Shown: piece after piece, positions 9,095-17,850 of the stretch
Layout: each line of letters opens with the position of its first letter
Numbering within the stretch: position 1 is the first letter of the stretch
Position numbers and translations under genes: made by a program
Source of the DNA: Paenibacillus glycinis
GTDB lineage: Bacteria > Bacillota > Bacilli > Paenibacillales > Paenibacillaceae
Direction: 5' to 3'
Assembly: GCF_009909185.1 (NCBI RefSeq)
Contig: NZ_JAAAMV010000024.1
Coordinates: 1-64,000, forward strand
Length of the DNA: 64,000 bases
The notes under the pieces: model-generated
Seen by the model: only the letters and a program-made list of their open reading frames with translations
Told to the model about the DNA's origin: nothing
Databases searched by the model: none

Positions 9095-10327
9095 ATGAAA
9101 GCTGGAATCGGGCTGCGATGGAATGTCAGAAGATTCGGGGGGACCGTCCCGCCGGAAAGGCAGCTGGGGAAAGACGCGGTGACCGCTCTTCTGATTCATG
9201 GCTGCTTTCAGTTCGGGGCCTCCATGTCGGGGCTGTTCCTGAACTTGTACTTGTGGCGCCTGACGCAGGATCTGTACGTGAACGGGATTTACAATATTAT
9301 CGTTTTTCTATTAACGCCGTTCGCTTTCGCGGTCGGGGGCAAAATCACCAAGATGAAGGACCGGATGGTCACGTATCGGCTCGGCATCGTGACGATCGCG
9401 ATCTTCTATCTGCTCGTCGTCATCGCGCGGGAGAACGTCGCGGCGTGGTTCATCCCGTTCGCCGTCTTCAACGGCATCGCGACAGGCTTCTACTGGACCG
9501 GTTATTTGGTGCTGATGTACGACGTGTCGACGGAGCAGAACCGGGTGCGGTTCCTGGCGGTGAACATGGTCGTCTTCAATTCGGCCGGACTTATCGGCCC
9601 GGCGTTAGCCGGCTTTATCATTCAACTTAGCGGAGGCTTGCAGGGCTATATTTTCGTGTTCCTGTTCGCTTTCCTGATGTTCGTCGCGGCTTCCGTCATC
9701 AGCTTCCGCATTCCGAGGATCGTCTCCCACCACAAGGCGTACTATTTGAAGCTGATGGGGCTGGTCATGCGGCGCAACGCGCTTTGGGCGAAGGGGCTGC
9801 TGGCATTTCTGGTCCTGGGGCTGTTTCAAGGCATCATGCTGTTCCTGCCCAATATCCTGCTCTTCCAAACCGTCGGCCGGGAGGATCACGTCGGTTATTT
9901 GGGCGTGTTCTTCTCGGCGCTGACCGTCGGCACGGGCTACGTGATTTCCAGGCGGGTCGGCAAAGAGCCGGTGCGCAAATTCGTGCTGTACTCTTCAAGC
10001 GGCATCGTGCTCGGCGCCCTGTTCCTGCTCTATGACGTATCGGCGTGGACGGTGCTCGTGTTCATGATCGCGTTCTCCATCTGCAATCCGCTGGCGGTCA
10101 ATACGTTGACATCCTATTATTACGGGCTGATCGGCAAGCTGCCGCTCAAAGGGCAGCTGAGAGTCGAATCGGTCGTCATGCGGGAAACGTTCCTGAATAC
10201 GGGACGGGTCCTGTCCATCGGATTGCTGCTGCTTCTCTCCGGGGACTTGACGTCCATTTGGCTGCCGATCGTCCTGCTCGCGATGGCCGTCATCCAATTC
10301 GTGCTGTTCTGGTTGATTCGGGAATAG
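9095..10327 (+). CDS. MFS transporter, YqgE-like
   Basis: 410-residue integral membrane protein with about 12 hydrophobic segments, for example LIHGCFQFGASMSGLFLNLYL, the segment around FLLTPFAFAVGG, and the last helices from LLLLLSGDLTSIWLPIVLLAMAVI. GGKITKMKDRMVTYRLG between helices 2 and 3 corresponds to the MFS loop motif. It resembles the uncharacterised Bacillus YqgE-type transporters; the substrate cannot be read from the sequence. ATG 9095 has TAGGAGG ten bases upstream, so I prefer it to the GTG at 9071. The dehydrogenase gene follows 89 bases later, with its own promoter candidate between them. Confidence 0.82.
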   Translation: MKAGIGLRWNVRRFGGTVPPERQLGKDAVTALLIHGCFQFGASMSGLFLNLYLWRLTQDLYVNGIYNIIVFLLTPFAFAVGGKITKMKDRMVTYRLGIVTIAIFYLLVVIARENVAAWFIPFAVFNGIATGFYWTGYLVLMYDVSTEQNRVRFLAVNMVVFNSAGLIGPALAGFIIQLSGGLQGYIFVFLFAFLMFVAASVISFRIPRIVSHHKAYYLKLMGLVMRRNALWAKGLLAFLVLGLFQGIMLFLPNILLFQTVGREDHVGYLGVFFSALTVGTGYVISRRVGKEPVRKFVLYSSSGIVLGALFLLYDVSAWTVLVFMIAFSICNPLAVNTLTSYYYGLIGKLPLKGQLRVESVVMRETFLNTGRVLSIGLLLLLSGDLTSIWLPIVLLAMAVIQFVLFWLIRE

Positions 10328-10359
10328 CGGCCGCCGCTTGAGCGCGTCCATGCCCATAC

Positions 10360-10387
10360 ATATTTCGCTCGCCCCCTTCATACTAAT
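10360..10387 (+). promoter_or_regulatory. Possible sporulation (sigma-E-like) promoter
   Basis: ATATT near 10360-10364, a ~14-base gap, then CATACTAAT at 10379-10387. This resembles the sigma-E pattern (ATATT, ~14 bases, CATACAnT) with two mismatches in the -10 element. The predicted start is ~20 bases before the dehydrogenase gene. Confidence 0.25.
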
Positions 10388-10416
10388 TAGTTCTCGGGAT
10401 CAAGGAGGGCTGCGGC

Positions 10417-11463
10417 ATGGACGTCTGGAAGGAAATGAAGCGCCTGCAGGTAGAGCAGGTCGTGTTCTGCCAAGAGGAGCAGGCCGGGCTGCAGGCGGTA
10501 ATCGCGATCCACAGCACCCGGCTCGGGCCGGCGCTCGGCGGCTGCCGGATGTGGACGTACGCCACGGAAAACGACGCCGTCGCGGACGCCGTCCGGCTTG
10601 CGCGCGGCATGACGTATAAAGCGGCCATTTTCGGCCTGCCTTACGGGGGCGGCAAAGCGGTCATCGTCGGCAATCCTTCGACCGACAAGAGCGAAGACAA
10701 ATTCCGCGCCTTGGGCCGATTCATCGAGCGGCTGCAGGGGCGTTACATTACCGGCGTCGATCTGGGCACGACGGTGCGGGACATGGACTGGATCCGGCTG
10801 GAGACGCCGCATGTGACGGATACGACCGGGACGATCATGGCGGCAGGCGATTTCACGGCGGAGATGACGGCCTACGGCGTCTACCTGGGCATGAAGGCAT
10901 CGGCGGATTACCTGCTCGGCAGCGGGGATTTGAGCGGAAGAACCGTCGCGGTCCAAGGGCTTGGAAAGGTCGGGTTCCTGCTGTGCGGCCTGCTGCGCGA
11001 CGCGGGGGCGAACCTCGTCATCGCGGATATCGACAACGCCTTGGTGGAGAGAGCGGTAAAGGCCTATCATGCGAGAGCCGTCGCGCCCGACGCGATCTAC
11101 GGGGAGAGCTGCGACATCTTCGCGCCGTGCGCGATCGGCGGCATCCTGAACGATGCGACGATCGCGAAGCTCAGATGCGCCATCGTCGCGGGCTCGGCGA
11201 ACAATCAGCTGCAAGAGGAGATCCGAAACGGCGAGGAGCTGGAGCAGCGGGGCATCCTCTACGCGCCGGATTACGTGGTGAACGCGGGCGGTCTCATCAT
11301 TACCGCTTGCGAGCTGCAAGGCGTGTCCGTGCCGGAGATGAAACGGAACGTGGAGCGCATCTACGGAATGCTGCTGAAGGTGTACCTGCATGCGAGGCAG
11401 GAGGCCGTGCCCACGTGGCTCGCCGCGAACATGCTGGCGGAAGCGGAGCTATCGAAGCCGTGA
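10417..11463 (+). CDS. Leucine/branched-chain amino acid dehydrogenase
   Basis: 348-residue member of the Glu/Leu/Phe/Val dehydrogenase superfamily in the short leucine dehydrogenase size class (Bacillus bcd/yqiT). The catalytic glycine-rich motif LPYGGGKAVI contains the essential Lys. ALGGCRMW lines the substrate pocket, TGVDLGTTVRDMDWI follows, and GLGKVGFLLCGLLRDAGANLVIADID is the NAD-binding Rossmann fold. The reaction would be reversible oxidative deamination of branched-chain amino acids to 2-oxo acids in the cytoplasm. Start ATG 10417 has AAGGAGGG upstream. No other branched-chain catabolic genes are adjacent. A dehydrogenase for a related amino acid is possible. Confidence 0.9.
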   Translation: MDVWKEMKRLQVEQVVFCQEEQAGLQAVIAIHSTRLGPALGGCRMWTYATENDAVADAVRLARGMTYKAAIFGLPYGGGKAVIVGNPSTDKSEDKFRALGRFIERLQGRYITGVDLGTTVRDMDWIRLETPHVTDTTGTIMAAGDFTAEMTAYGVYLGMKASADYLLGSGDLSGRTVAVQGLGKVGFLLCGLLRDAGANLVIADIDNALVERAVKAYHARAVAPDAIYGESCDIFAPCAIGGILNDATIAKLRCAIVAGSANNQLQEEIRNGEELEQRGILYAPDYVVNAGGLIITACELQGVSVPEMKRNVERIYGMLLKVYLHARQEAVPTWLAANMLAEAELSKP

Positions 11464-11532
11464 CGGGAGGCAGGAGCATGGCGGTTGCATGGGGCTCGGC
11501 CGCGGGTTCAGGCAGCCAGGATCGACGCAGGG

Positions 11533-11578
11533 AAAAGACGGCCGTCACTTCATCGAAGCGACGAGCCGTCTTTTGGTT
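11533..11578 (+). terminator. Terminator after the dehydrogenase gene
   Basis: Stem AAAAGACGGC (11533-11542) with GCCGTCTTTT (11565-11574), usable in both directions. The stop codon of the minus-strand small ORF lies in its loop. Confidence 0.75.
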
Positions 11579-11745
11579 TGTTTCCTGCGCAAGAAGCGTA
11601 TAAAGCGGCCGAGCTTCGAACCGCGGGCGCTTCGCGCCGCTTCCTCCCCGTGCGAATACCGCTCGCTGCGGAATTCGTTTTCCCTCTCGTTTTGCCGGTA
11701 TCGGTACAATGTCTCCTCCGTGTAAGCAACCAAATATCCATGCAT
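11545..11745 (-). CDS. Small basic hypothetical protein
   Basis: 66-residue ORF beginning MHGYLVAYTEETLYRYRQNE, followed by a charged stretch and a very basic tail with FIRFLRRKQTKRR. There is no membrane segment and no recognised domain. The start at 11745 is supported by GAGGAGG eight bases upstream; the ATG at 11751 is too close to that site. It faces away from the SgrR-like gene. The stop falls within the loop of the shared terminator. The strong ribosome binding site is the main reason to accept it as a gene. Confidence 0.55.
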   Translation of the reverse strand: MHGYLVAYTEETLYRYRQNERENEFRSERYSHGEEAARSARGSKLGRFIRFLRRKQTKRRLVASMK

Positions 11746-11863
11746 GTTCATGTCCTCCTCGACGGGTTTCTCTCTCTATTATGCGGTCGCAAAAAGAGGG
11801 TAAAAAGAGTAGAATATAGCCTACGGACTTCCTCTTTTAGAACGGAACGGGAGGGTTGACGAA

Positions 11864-13687
11864 ATGATGCAGGCAATTCACGCGGAACGTTATCTGGAGT
11901 TGGTTCGACGATTCGCCGATGGACAAGCCGCCGGCGCGCCGGTCGAAGTCACCCTGGATGAATTGGCGCAGGCGCTCTTCTGCACGGTACGGAACGCCAA
12001 GCTGATCCTTCGCCGCATGGAGGAGGAAGGATGGATCCAGTGGCAGCCCGGACGGGGCAGGGGTAACCGGTCCCATCTGGCGTTCCGGATGGAGCCCGAT
12101 GTCTTGCTGCTGGATATGGCCAAGCAAACGGCCAGCCAAGGCAGCTATAAGCAAGCGTTCGAGCTGATTCATCGCCACGGCGGAGGGACGCCGGCCAAGG
12201 AACGCTTCAATGAATGGCTGACTGGCCATTTCGGCTACCGGTCGGAAACGGAGGACGGCCGACGGCACGTGGATATGCTGCGGCTGCCCGTGCATGTGCC
12301 GCTCGTCACCATGGACCCGGCGCAGGTTTATTACGCGTTCGATGCCCATATGATCCGGCAGCTGTTCGACCGGCTGGTATCGTTCGACGCGGCCTCGGGG
12401 CAGGTTAAGCCCGCGCTGGCGCATGCCTGGGAATGCTCGCGCGACGCGACGGTCTGGCAGTTTCATCTGCGCCGGGGCGCGTATTTTCACCACGGTCACG
12501 AGCTGACCGCGGACGACGTCGCCTATACGCTGGAGCGGCTGCGGGAAGGCAAAGCGAACAGCTGGCTGCTGCGCAACGTCGAGGCCATCGAAGTATCGGG
12601 TCCCCGGCTGGTGACGGTTACGCTCGCGAAACCCAACCGGATCTTTCATCGTTTCCTATGCTCGACGGCCGCGTCCATTCTTCCTCGCGACCCCGTGCAG
12701 CGCGACCCGGAACACTACTGGCTCCGCCCTTCGGGAACGGGGCCGTTCATGGTCAAGGAGCGGAACGAGGACCGGCTCGTGCTTGACGCTCATCCCGGCT
12801 ACTATGGCGGCCGCGCGCATCTGGACGGGGTCGTGATCGCGCTCGTGCCGCCCGACCAGGGCCTCGATTCGCAGCAATGCTGGGAGAGGCTGGTGCTCGA
12901 TCACGATGCAAAGGAACAAGGGCGCGAGCACGGCTGGCCGAAGCTGGAATCGCTGCTGCAGGGCTGCATGCTGATGACGTGGAACCGCAATAAACCGGGG
13001 CCGCAGCAATCGCAATTATTCCGCAAGGCGATCGATCTGCTGCTCGACCGTTCCCTGATGCTGGGCGAGCTTGGCGAGAACCGGATGTTTGCCGCGCGAA
13101 GCTTCAGACCCGATGCGCATACCGCGCTCCGGCATGTCCGCAGCGACGGCGAGCAGGCGATGGCGCTGCTGCGGGAAGCGGCTTACGACGGCACGCCCTT
13201 CATGTTGTACACGCGCAGATGGCATGAACGCGACGCGCGGTGGATTCAGGCGCGCTGCGCGGAGTTTGGCGTGGGGGTGGAGGTTCGCGTGTTCGAAGGC
13301 AACGAATGCCGCGGCGAAGACGTGCTGGAGGCGGCCGATGCCATCCTGTACAGCCTCGTGTTCGCGGAGGACGAGGTGTGCGAGATCGAGACGTACGAGC
13401 AGCAGGGTAGTTTCATGAACGCGCATATGGAGCCGGCTCTCCTGGAATGGGCCAAAAGCCGGATCGATCTCGCCGTTGCCGCGGAGTCGGTTGAACAGCG
13501 GCGGTTCCTGCTTCAAGAGATGGAGGACCGGCTGCGCGACGAGACGCAGGTCATCTTCCTGCTTCATAAGAAAAGCAATACGTCGTATAAACCCGAGCTG
13601 CGGGGCATTGCGCTGTCGCCGCTCGGCTGGATCGATTTCAAGGACGTATGGGTGCAATCGGGGCTTGGAGATGCGCCTCTGGTATAG
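11864..13687 (+). CDS. SgrR-like regulator with solute-binding domain
   Basis: 607-residue protein of the SgrR type. An N-terminal winged helix (VTLDELAQALFCTVRNAKLILRRM, residues ~30-53) is fused to an oligopeptide-binding-like (SBP_bac_5) domain starting around residue 140, with PALAHAWECSRDATVWQFHLRRGAYFHHGHELTADDV as its signature. No signal peptide is present, which fits a cytoplasmic regulator that senses a small ligand through a recruited periplasmic-binding fold. In E. coli SgrR answers sugar-phosphate stress, but Bacillus relatives are mostly uncharacterised. GGGAGG precedes ATG 11864. The gene stands on its own. Confidence 0.85.
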   Translation: MMQAIHAERYLELVRRFADGQAAGAPVEVTLDELAQALFCTVRNAKLILRRMEEEGWIQWQPGRGRGNRSHLAFRMEPDVLLLDMAKQTASQGSYKQAFELIHRHGGGTPAKERFNEWLTGHFGYRSETEDGRRHVDMLRLPVHVPLVTMDPAQVYYAFDAHMIRQLFDRLVSFDAASGQVKPALAHAWECSRDATVWQFHLRRGAYFHHGHELTADDVAYTLERLREGKANSWLLRNVEAIEVSGPRLVTVTLAKPNRIFHRFLCSTAASILPRDPVQRDPEHYWLRPSGTGPFMVKERNEDRLVLDAHPGYYGGRAHLDGVVIALVPPDQGLDSQQCWERLVLDHDAKEQGREHGWPKLESLLQGCMLMTWNRNKPGPQQSQLFRKAIDLLLDRSLMLGELGENRMFAARSFRPDAHTALRHVRSDGEQAMALLREAAYDGTPFMLYTRRWHERDARWIQARCAEFGVGVEVRVFEGNECRGEDVLEAADAILYSLVFAEDEVCEIETYEQQGSFMNAHMEPALLEWAKSRIDLAVAAESVEQRRFLLQEMEDRLRDETQVIFLLHKKSNTSYKPELRGIALSPLGWIDFKDVWVQSGLGDAPLV

Positions 13688-13739
13688 AGTTAGAGCCGCG
13701 CAGTGGCCGGGCGAAGATAATCGAGGAGGATGACGAACC

Positions 13740-14312
13740 ATGAATCATAATACGCGGGATAATCAAGCAGCGGATCCGGAGCATCTCCGGTATCCGATCG
13801 GGAAGTTCGTCTGGAGCGGGGATATCGAGAGCGAACAGCGGCAGGCATGGATCGCGGAAATCGCGGCGCTGCCGGCTCTGCTGCGGGCTGCCGTGTCCGG
13901 CATGTCGGAGGAACAGCTGGACACGCCGTACCGGGACGGCGGATGGACCGTTCGACAGGTCGTTCATCATGTGCCGGACAGTCATATGAACAGTTATATC
14001 CGGTTTAAGCTGGCATTGACCGAGGACAAGCCGACGATTCGGCCGTATTACGAAGACCGCTGGGCGGAACTGGCGGATTACTCGGGGCCGGCGGAGGTAT
14101 CCTTGGCGCTGCTCGATGCCCTGCACGAACGCTGGGTCAAGCTGCTCGGCAGCATGGGCGACGCGGATTATGCGCGAAGCTTCATCCATCCGGAGTCCGG
14201 GGACGAGATCCGGCTGGATTACAACCTTGGCGCTTACGCATGGCATGGCAGGCATCATCTCGCGCAAATCACGGAGCTCGCGAAGCGAAGGGGCTGGCAA
14301 GGCAAGTCCTAG
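13740..14312 (+). CDS. yfiT: YfiT/BstA-type DinB-fold bacillithiol transferase
   Basis: 190-residue DinB-superfamily protein with close family matches throughout: LRYPIGKFVW at the N-terminus, EEQLDTPYRDGGWTVRQVVHHVPDSHMNSYIRFKL in the centre and YAWHGRHHLAQI at the C-terminus. The histidines of VVHHVPDSH and HGRHH form the metal site of the four-helix bundle. This family includes B. subtilis YfiT and bacillithiol S-transferase BstA, which attach bacillithiol to electrophiles. The start has a GAGGA site nearby. It lies 52 bases after the SgrR-like gene and may be read with it. Confidence 0.88.
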   Translation: MNHNTRDNQAADPEHLRYPIGKFVWSGDIESEQRQAWIAEIAALPALLRAAVSGMSEEQLDTPYRDGGWTVRQVVHHVPDSHMNSYIRFKLALTEDKPTIRPYYEDRWAELADYSGPAEVSLALLDALHERWVKLLGSMGDADYARSFIHPESGDEIRLDYNLGAYAWHGRHHLAQITELAKRRGWQGKS

Positions 14313-14451
14313 TCTTGACCCGGACGAACCTGCATTAGAACCGGCCGCGGTTGAGGATGCGCGTTGCTGCGGTTATTGGGGGTGCGCAGGCTAAGCATGA
14401 CCGTGCGCTAAGAAATGCCCTTCGGCATGCGCGGGTTTGCCGCCGTTCCGG

Positions 14452-15045
14452 CTAATCCGACAGCTCGTCGAGCGTTTTGCTGAAGCTCGGCGCCATCTCG
14501 GCCAGGAACCAATCGACCTCCGGCATGCCGAGGGCGGCGAGCTTGATCTCGGTCTGGCCTTTCGCCACCGCGAATTCGCGGTTGCCGGAGGACAACTCGG
14601 ACAAGCATTTCATATACGCGTCAAGCAGGTCGGCCGCCTTCACCATTTTGCGCAGCTCGGCCTGTTCGCCGTCCGGCGCGGCATCGAGAATGAGCGGCTC
14701 GTAGACGTCCCGCAGCGGCTCCGGCACCATGCCGAGCAGCCGTTCGGCGGCCATGGCCTCGATCTCGCGGAAATTGGCGAGCATCTTCGGATTATGATGC
14801 TTGACCGGCGTCGGGATGTCGCCCGTGAACACCTCGGCGGCATCGTGAAAGAGCGCCATCGACGCGGCCCGGTCGGCGTTCAGCGTGCGGCCGAACAAGC
14901 GGTTGCCGATCTCGCAGAGCATGTGGGCGAGCAGCGCGACATGATAGGAATGCTCCGCGACCGTTTCGCGGTTCGTATTGCGCATGAGGCTCCAGCGTTC
15001 GATATAGCGAAGGCGGTACATATAGGCCATGAAGTGGCTATCCAT
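14452..15045 (-). CDS. yfbR: HD-domain 5'-deoxynucleotidase, YfbR-like
   Basis: 197-residue HD-superfamily phosphohydrolase. The metal-binding pattern is visible in order: ETVAEHSYHVALLAH (His), MALFHDAAEVFTGD (HD pair) and KAADLLDAY (Asp). RETVAEHSYHVA and GDIPTPVKHHNP are characteristic of the YfbR-type 5'-deoxyribonucleotidases, which hydrolyse dNMPs in nucleotide salvage. Length agrees with the family. The start is preceded by AAAGGAAG at a rather long spacing. The gene is alone, transcribed towards yfiT and divergent from fumarase. Confidence 0.87.
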   Translation of the reverse strand: MDSHFMAYMYRLRYIERWSLMRNTNRETVAEHSYHVALLAHMLCEIGNRLFGRTLNADRAASMALFHDAAEVFTGDIPTPVKHHNPKMLANFREIEAMAAERLLGMVPEPLRDVYEPLILDAAPDGEQAELRKMVKAADLLDAYMKCLSELSSGNREFAVAKGQTEIKLAALGMPEVDWFLAEMAPSFSKTLDELSD

Positions 15046-15208
15046 GATGTCGCAATCTTCCTTTCCTATTAGAATCAGCGCCGGCCCCGGTCAGCAATTG
15101 CAGTGTGCCCGCCAAGTTCCGATGTGGTATGATAGATTAGAGTCATTATAATATAGATTATATAGGGAAAGACGACTACCGACCAGAGAGAGGAGCCATA
15201 TTGGACTC

Positions 15209-16753
15209 ATGCAGCATTTCGAACAAAGCGTATACGACCTTATCGTAGAAACCTCTACCAACCTTCCTGGTGATGTCCGGAAGGTTATTCAAGCCGCGCG
15301 GGAAGCGGAGGATCGCGCGACGCGCGCCGGCCTGTCGCTCTCGACGATCGCGACGAATATCGAGATGGCGGAGACGAACGTCTCCCCGATCTGTCAGGAT
15401 ACCGGCATGCCGACGTTCGTCGTGCATACGCCCGTAGGCGCCAACCAAATCGTCATGAAGCAGCAGATCCGCAGCGCCATCGCGCGCGCGACCAAAGACG
15501 GCAAGCTGCGCACGAACTCCGTCGACTCGTTGACGGGCGCCAACACCGGCGATAACCTCGGGCCAGGCACCCCGGTCATCCACTTCGAGCAATGGGAGAA
15601 GGAAGACATCGACGTCCGCCTGATTCTGAAAGGCGGCGGCTGCGAGAACAAGAATATCCAATACAGCCTGCCGATGGACATTCCGGGTCTCGGCAAGGCC
15701 GGACGCGATCTGGACGGCATTCGCAAATGCATCATGCATTCCGTGTACCAAGCGCAGGGCCAAGGCTGCAGCGCAGGATTCATCGGCGTCGGCATCGGCG
15801 GCGACCGGACGACGGGCTACGAGCTGGCGAAGCAGCAGCTGTTCCGCCGCACCGACGACGAGAACGAGATTCCCGAACTGCGGCAGCTGGAAGAGTACGT
15901 CATGGAGAACGCCAACAAGCTCGGCATCGGCACGATGGGCTTCGGCGGCGAAGTGACGCTTCTCGGCTGCAAGGTCGGCGTCATGAACCGCCTGCCGGCC
16001 AGCTTCTTCGTCTCCGTCGCGTATAACTGCTGGGCGTACCGCCGTCAAGGCGTGCTGCTGAACGCGGAGAGCGGCGAGATCCAATCGTGGATCTATCCGA
16101 GCGGATCGGATACGCCGATGAAGAACGGCGCGGCCGACGAAGCCGCGGAAGCCGTAACGGAGCGCGCCGAGCGCCGCGAGGTCGTGCTGAACACGCCGCT
16201 CAGCGAAGAAGACGTCCGCGGCCTGAAGGTCGGCGACATCGTCATCATCAACGGCGAGATGCACACGGGCCGCGACGCGATCCACCATCATCTGATGGAT
16301 CATGACGCGCCGATCGATCTGAACGGTTCCGTCCTCTATCACTGCGGGCCGGTCATGCTGAAGGACGAAGCGGGCTGGCACGTGAAAGCGGCCGGGCCGA
16401 CGACGAGCATCCGCGAGGAGCCGTACCAAGGCGACATCATCAAGAAGTTCGGCATTCGCGCCGTCATCGGCAAGGGCGGCATGGGGCCGAAGACGCTGGC
16501 CGCGCTGCAGGACCATGGCGCCGTCTACCTCAATGCCATCGGCGGGGCCGCGCAGTATTATGCGGAATGCTTCAAGAACGTCAACGGCGTGGACTTCATG
16601 GAATTCGGCATTCCGGAAGCGATGTGGCACCTCAAGACGGAGGGCTTCGCGGCCGTCGTCACGATGGATGCCCACGGCAACAGCCTGCACGCGGAAGTGG
16701 ACAAGGATTCCTTCGCGAAGCTGGAGCAATTCAAAGCGCCCGTATTCAAATAA
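15209..16753 (+). CDS. fumA: Class I (iron-sulfur) fumarate hydratase
   Basis: 514-residue oxygen-sensitive fumarase with the alpha (N-terminal) and beta (C-terminal) domains fused. Cysteines able to ligate the 4Fe-4S cluster occur in SPICQDTGMPTF, KGGGCENKN and GQGCSAGF. The beta domain holds GDIVIINGEMHTGRDAIH and GPTTSIREEPYQGD, near the substrate-binding loops. It interconverts fumarate and malate in the TCA cycle. A GAGGAGCC site precedes ATG 15209 at a longish distance, and TATAAT at 15147-15152 may belong to the promoter. Whether it is the only fumarase of the cell is unknown. Tartrate dehydratase is a related alternative but less likely at this length. Confidence 0.92.
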   Translation: MQHFEQSVYDLIVETSTNLPGDVRKVIQAAREAEDRATRAGLSLSTIATNIEMAETNVSPICQDTGMPTFVVHTPVGANQIVMKQQIRSAIARATKDGKLRTNSVDSLTGANTGDNLGPGTPVIHFEQWEKEDIDVRLILKGGGCENKNIQYSLPMDIPGLGKAGRDLDGIRKCIMHSVYQAQGQGCSAGFIGVGIGGDRTTGYELAKQQLFRRTDDENEIPELRQLEEYVMENANKLGIGTMGFGGEVTLLGCKVGVMNRLPASFFVSVAYNCWAYRRQGVLLNAESGEIQSWIYPSGSDTPMKNGAADEAAEAVTERAERREVVLNTPLSEEDVRGLKVGDIVIINGEMHTGRDAIHHHLMDHDAPIDLNGSVLYHCGPVMLKDEAGWHVKAAGPTTSIREEPYQGDIIKKFGIRAVIGKGGMGPKTLAALQDHGAVYLNAIGGAAQYYAECFKNVNGVDFMEFGIPEAMWHLKTEGFAAVVTMDAHGNSLHAEVDKDSFAKLEQFKAPVFK

Positions 16754-16820
16754 CCCGGGCGGGATCGGCAGCAGAGCCGTTTGGCTGCGATCCGCGGCCG
16801 GATAGAATAGAGAAGAAGGG

Positions 16821-17798
16821 ATGTCTCACGCTCTTATGCGCAGCTTCGGACTCGCCTTTAACGCAAGGTTTGAACGATGGATGTTCCTTATTATCCCCGG
16901 ATCCCTTGTCCTGGGATTCTTTTTTTCTCCGTGGCTGGCACGCTTCGTGCCGGCCGTGCCGTATCTGTTCGCGTATGTCACGCTGACGATGGCGATCGGC
17001 TGCGGGTTCGGGCAGCTGCGCGCGGTCGTGCGCCGGCCCGGCGTCCTGATGCTGACGTTCCTCATCGCGCACGTGCTGTCGCCGCTGATCGCTTACGGCA
17101 TCGGAACGTTGTTCTTCGGGGCGGATTCGCCGTACGTCGTGGGGTTCGTCCTGTTCACCATCATCCCGCTCGGCGTGTCCACCGTGCTCTGGGTCGGGAT
17201 GTCCGGCGGCAGCATCCCGCTGATGCTGGCGATGGTCGTGATCGATTCGGCGCTCAGCCCGTTCGTCGTGCCGGGCGGCATTCATCTGCTCTTCCATCAG
17301 GCGGTCAAGACGGATACGTGGCAGATGATCCGCGATCTGCTGCTGATCATCGTGATCCCGACGATCATCGGGGTGGCGCTGTACGCGCTCTCCAAAGGCC
17401 GGATCCAGGAGGCCGTGAAGCCGGTCGCGGCGCCGGTCTCGAAGCTGTGCTTCGTCCTCGTCGTCCTGCTGAACGCGGCTGCGATCGCGCCTTACGCGGA
17501 GAAACTCGGAGGCGACCTGCTTCGCCTCGTGCCGCTTTCCCTGGCGATGGTCGGCATCTGCTATGCGGTCGGCTACTTCGGCACGATGTTCTACCGCAAC
17601 CGCGAGGTGCAGGTGACGGTATCGTACGCGACGGGGATGCGGAACATCTCGCTCGGCATCGTGCTGGCCATGGGTTATTTCAGCCCGCTGACGGCCGTGC
17701 CGGTCGTCCTCTCCATTCTGATTCAGCAGCCGCTGGCCACGCTGCATCATTATGTTTTACAAAAGCTTCATAAAACTTCGTCTGGCGTTGAAGGCTAA
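16821..17798 (+). CDS. Bile acid:sodium symporter family (BASS) transporter
   Basis: 325-residue membrane protein with about ten hydrophobic helices and conserved BASS/SBF features: YLFAYVTLTMAIGCGFGQL, LIAHVLSPLIAYGIG, FTIIPLGVSTVLWVGMSGG, and ATGMRNISLGIVLAMGYFSP with its conserved Asn near the sodium site. Members carry organic anions with sodium; bacterial substrates include pantoate and other carboxylates. The start is uncertain: ATG 16821 sits directly against AAGAAGGG, while ATG 16836 is ~15 bases from it. It ends 53 bases before the sensor kinase gene, so they may share a transcript. Confidence 0.85.
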   Translation: MSHALMRSFGLAFNARFERWMFLIIPGSLVLGFFFSPWLARFVPAVPYLFAYVTLTMAIGCGFGQLRAVVRRPGVLMLTFLIAHVLSPLIAYGIGTLFFGADSPYVVGFVLFTIIPLGVSTVLWVGMSGGSIPLMLAMVVIDSALSPFVVPGGIHLLFHQAVKTDTWQMIRDLLLIIVIPTIIGVALYALSKGRIQEAVKPVAAPVSKLCFVLVVLLNAAAIAPYAEKLGGDLLRLVPLSLAMVGICYAVGYFGTMFYRNREVQVTVSYATGMRNISLGIVLAMGYFSPLTAVPVVLSILIQQPLATLHHYVLQKLHKTSSGVEG

Positions 17799-17850
17799 GT
17801 GGAAGTACGATGGGGGATGTAGGAGACAGCCTTGGGAGTTGAGACGGAAA

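Noticed and set aside
15176..16729. 517-codon minus-strand frame
   Set aside because: Shadow of class I fumarase, whose motifs are clear on the plus strand.
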